Assembly: GCF_040718835.1 (NCBI RefSeq)
Contig: NZ_JBFEFG010000274.1
Location: 186,001-250,000 of the forward strand
Direction of reading: 5' to 3'
DNA: 64,000 nt
Origin: Bremerella sp. JC817
Lineage (GTDB): Bacteria > Planctomycetota > Planctomycetia > Pirellulales > Pirellulaceae
Part shown: positions 63,753-64,000 of the stretch, piece by piece
Numbering within the stretch: the stretch's first letter is position 1
How the letters are laid out: every line of letters starts with the position of its first letter
Made by a program: the position numbers and the translations under genes
The notes under the pieces: generated by a model
Told to the model about the DNA's origin: nothing
What the model saw: the letters and a program-made list of their open reading frames with translations, nothing else
Database searches by the model: none

Positions 63753-64000
63753 ATGAAAACTTGTCGAAGCTGGCTTAGCTTCTCCGCCACGGCATTAGTC
63801 GTGGCGATATTGAGCGGGTGTGGCAACTCCGATTTACCGAGCACCAGCTCGGTGAAGGGGCACGTCACCTACGAAGGAAAACCGCTGGCCGATGCGATGG
63901 TCATCTTCAGTCGTGGCTCGCGCCGAATGGCAGAAGGCGAGATCGCTTTAGGACGAACCGATGCCAATGGCAACTTCGAACTGACCACGCACGTCAGCGG
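63753..64000 (+). CDS. Small lipoprotein partner of DUF1559 copy 3 (3' partial)
   Basis: The frame runs past the window end; 82 codons are visible. The signal peptide ends LVVAILSGC (Cys about 23), followed by SSVKGHVTYEGKPLADAMVIFSRG, the same carboxypeptidase-regulatory/transthyretin-like pattern as at 51611, and GRTDANGNFELTTHV. It starts 66 bp after the DUF1559 gene, like the other two pairs. Confidence 0.85.
   Translation, partial: MKTCRSWLSFSATALVVAILSGCGNSDLPSTSSVKGHVTYEGKPLADAMVIFSRGSRRMAEGEIALGRTDANGNFELTTHVS

Overview
The window looks like ordinary chromosome from a planctomycete of the Pirellulaceae (Blastopirellula/Bremerella/Rhodopirellula-like; this placement is inferred from gene content, not from a marker tree). 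The evidence is three DUF1559 prepilin-like genes, each followed by a small lipoprotein; a PVC-type CxxCH cytochrome protein; DUF1080, PQQ-propeller and leucine-rich secreted proteins; a fused SecDF; and a protein joining TPRs to two RNA polymerase alpha-CTD modules. dapF (diaminopimelate) and kdsA (Kdo) fit a peptidoglycan-containing, LPS-bearing diderm envelope. I see no rRNA, CRISPR array, prophage or intact insertion sequence.

Layout. 0-5 kb: the 3' part of a zinc-protease/NPCBM protein, a DUF374 acyltransferase, dapF, and DUF1559/lipoprotein pair 1. 5-15.8 kb: a voltage-gated-type K+ channel, an AsmA-like giant with a GT39-type membrane glycosyltransferase, an MFS carrier, a GH16 glycosidase and tilS. 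15.8-20.7 kb: a long apparently non-coding stretch with many hairpins before rny (RNase Y), then a YmdB-type phosphodiesterase, a bestrophin and an LRR protein. 20.8-27.4 kb: a 1019-aa PVC cytochrome, DUF2752, a lipoprotein, an alpha/beta hydrolase and a LysM protein; next to these lies a small MITE-like element. 27.9-36.6 kb, all on the minus strand: TPR/alpha-CTD protein, tgt, PQQ propeller, yajC, secDF. This is the widespread tgt-yajC-secDF order with a propeller gene inserted.

36.7-46.4 kb: tRNA-Thr, a diacylglycerol-kinase-like enzyme, kdsA, a lipoprotein with a degenerate transglutaminase-like fold, purC, a GH10-like protein, a small lipoprotein, and a DUF1080 protein with a charged tandem-repeat region. 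46.4-57.7 kb: an FHA-GAF-PP2C phosphatase, tRNA-Gln, an HtrA protease, a HAD phosphatase, DUF1559 pair 2, an M24 peptidase with accB-accC, and a symporter fused to a solute-binding domain. 58.2-64 kb: a membrane protein with only the dimerisation/phosphotransfer part of a histidine kinase, a REC-pseudoREC-HDOD regulator, a PPi-type phosphofructokinase, and DUF1559 pair 3, which runs off the end.

No single island holds an obviously new multi-gene system. The most unusual items are architectural: the symporter/binding-protein fusion, a Tgt without its zinc cysteines whose start codon abuts an intrinsic terminator, the TPR/alpha-CTD protein, the truncated kinase paired with an HDOD regulator, the structured leader before rny, and recurrent Glu/Lys/Pro/Ala tails in envelope proteins. 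Starts were chosen by signal peptides, family N-termini and visible Shine-Dalgarno sequences. Many genes lack a clear SD, so several starts are uncertain.
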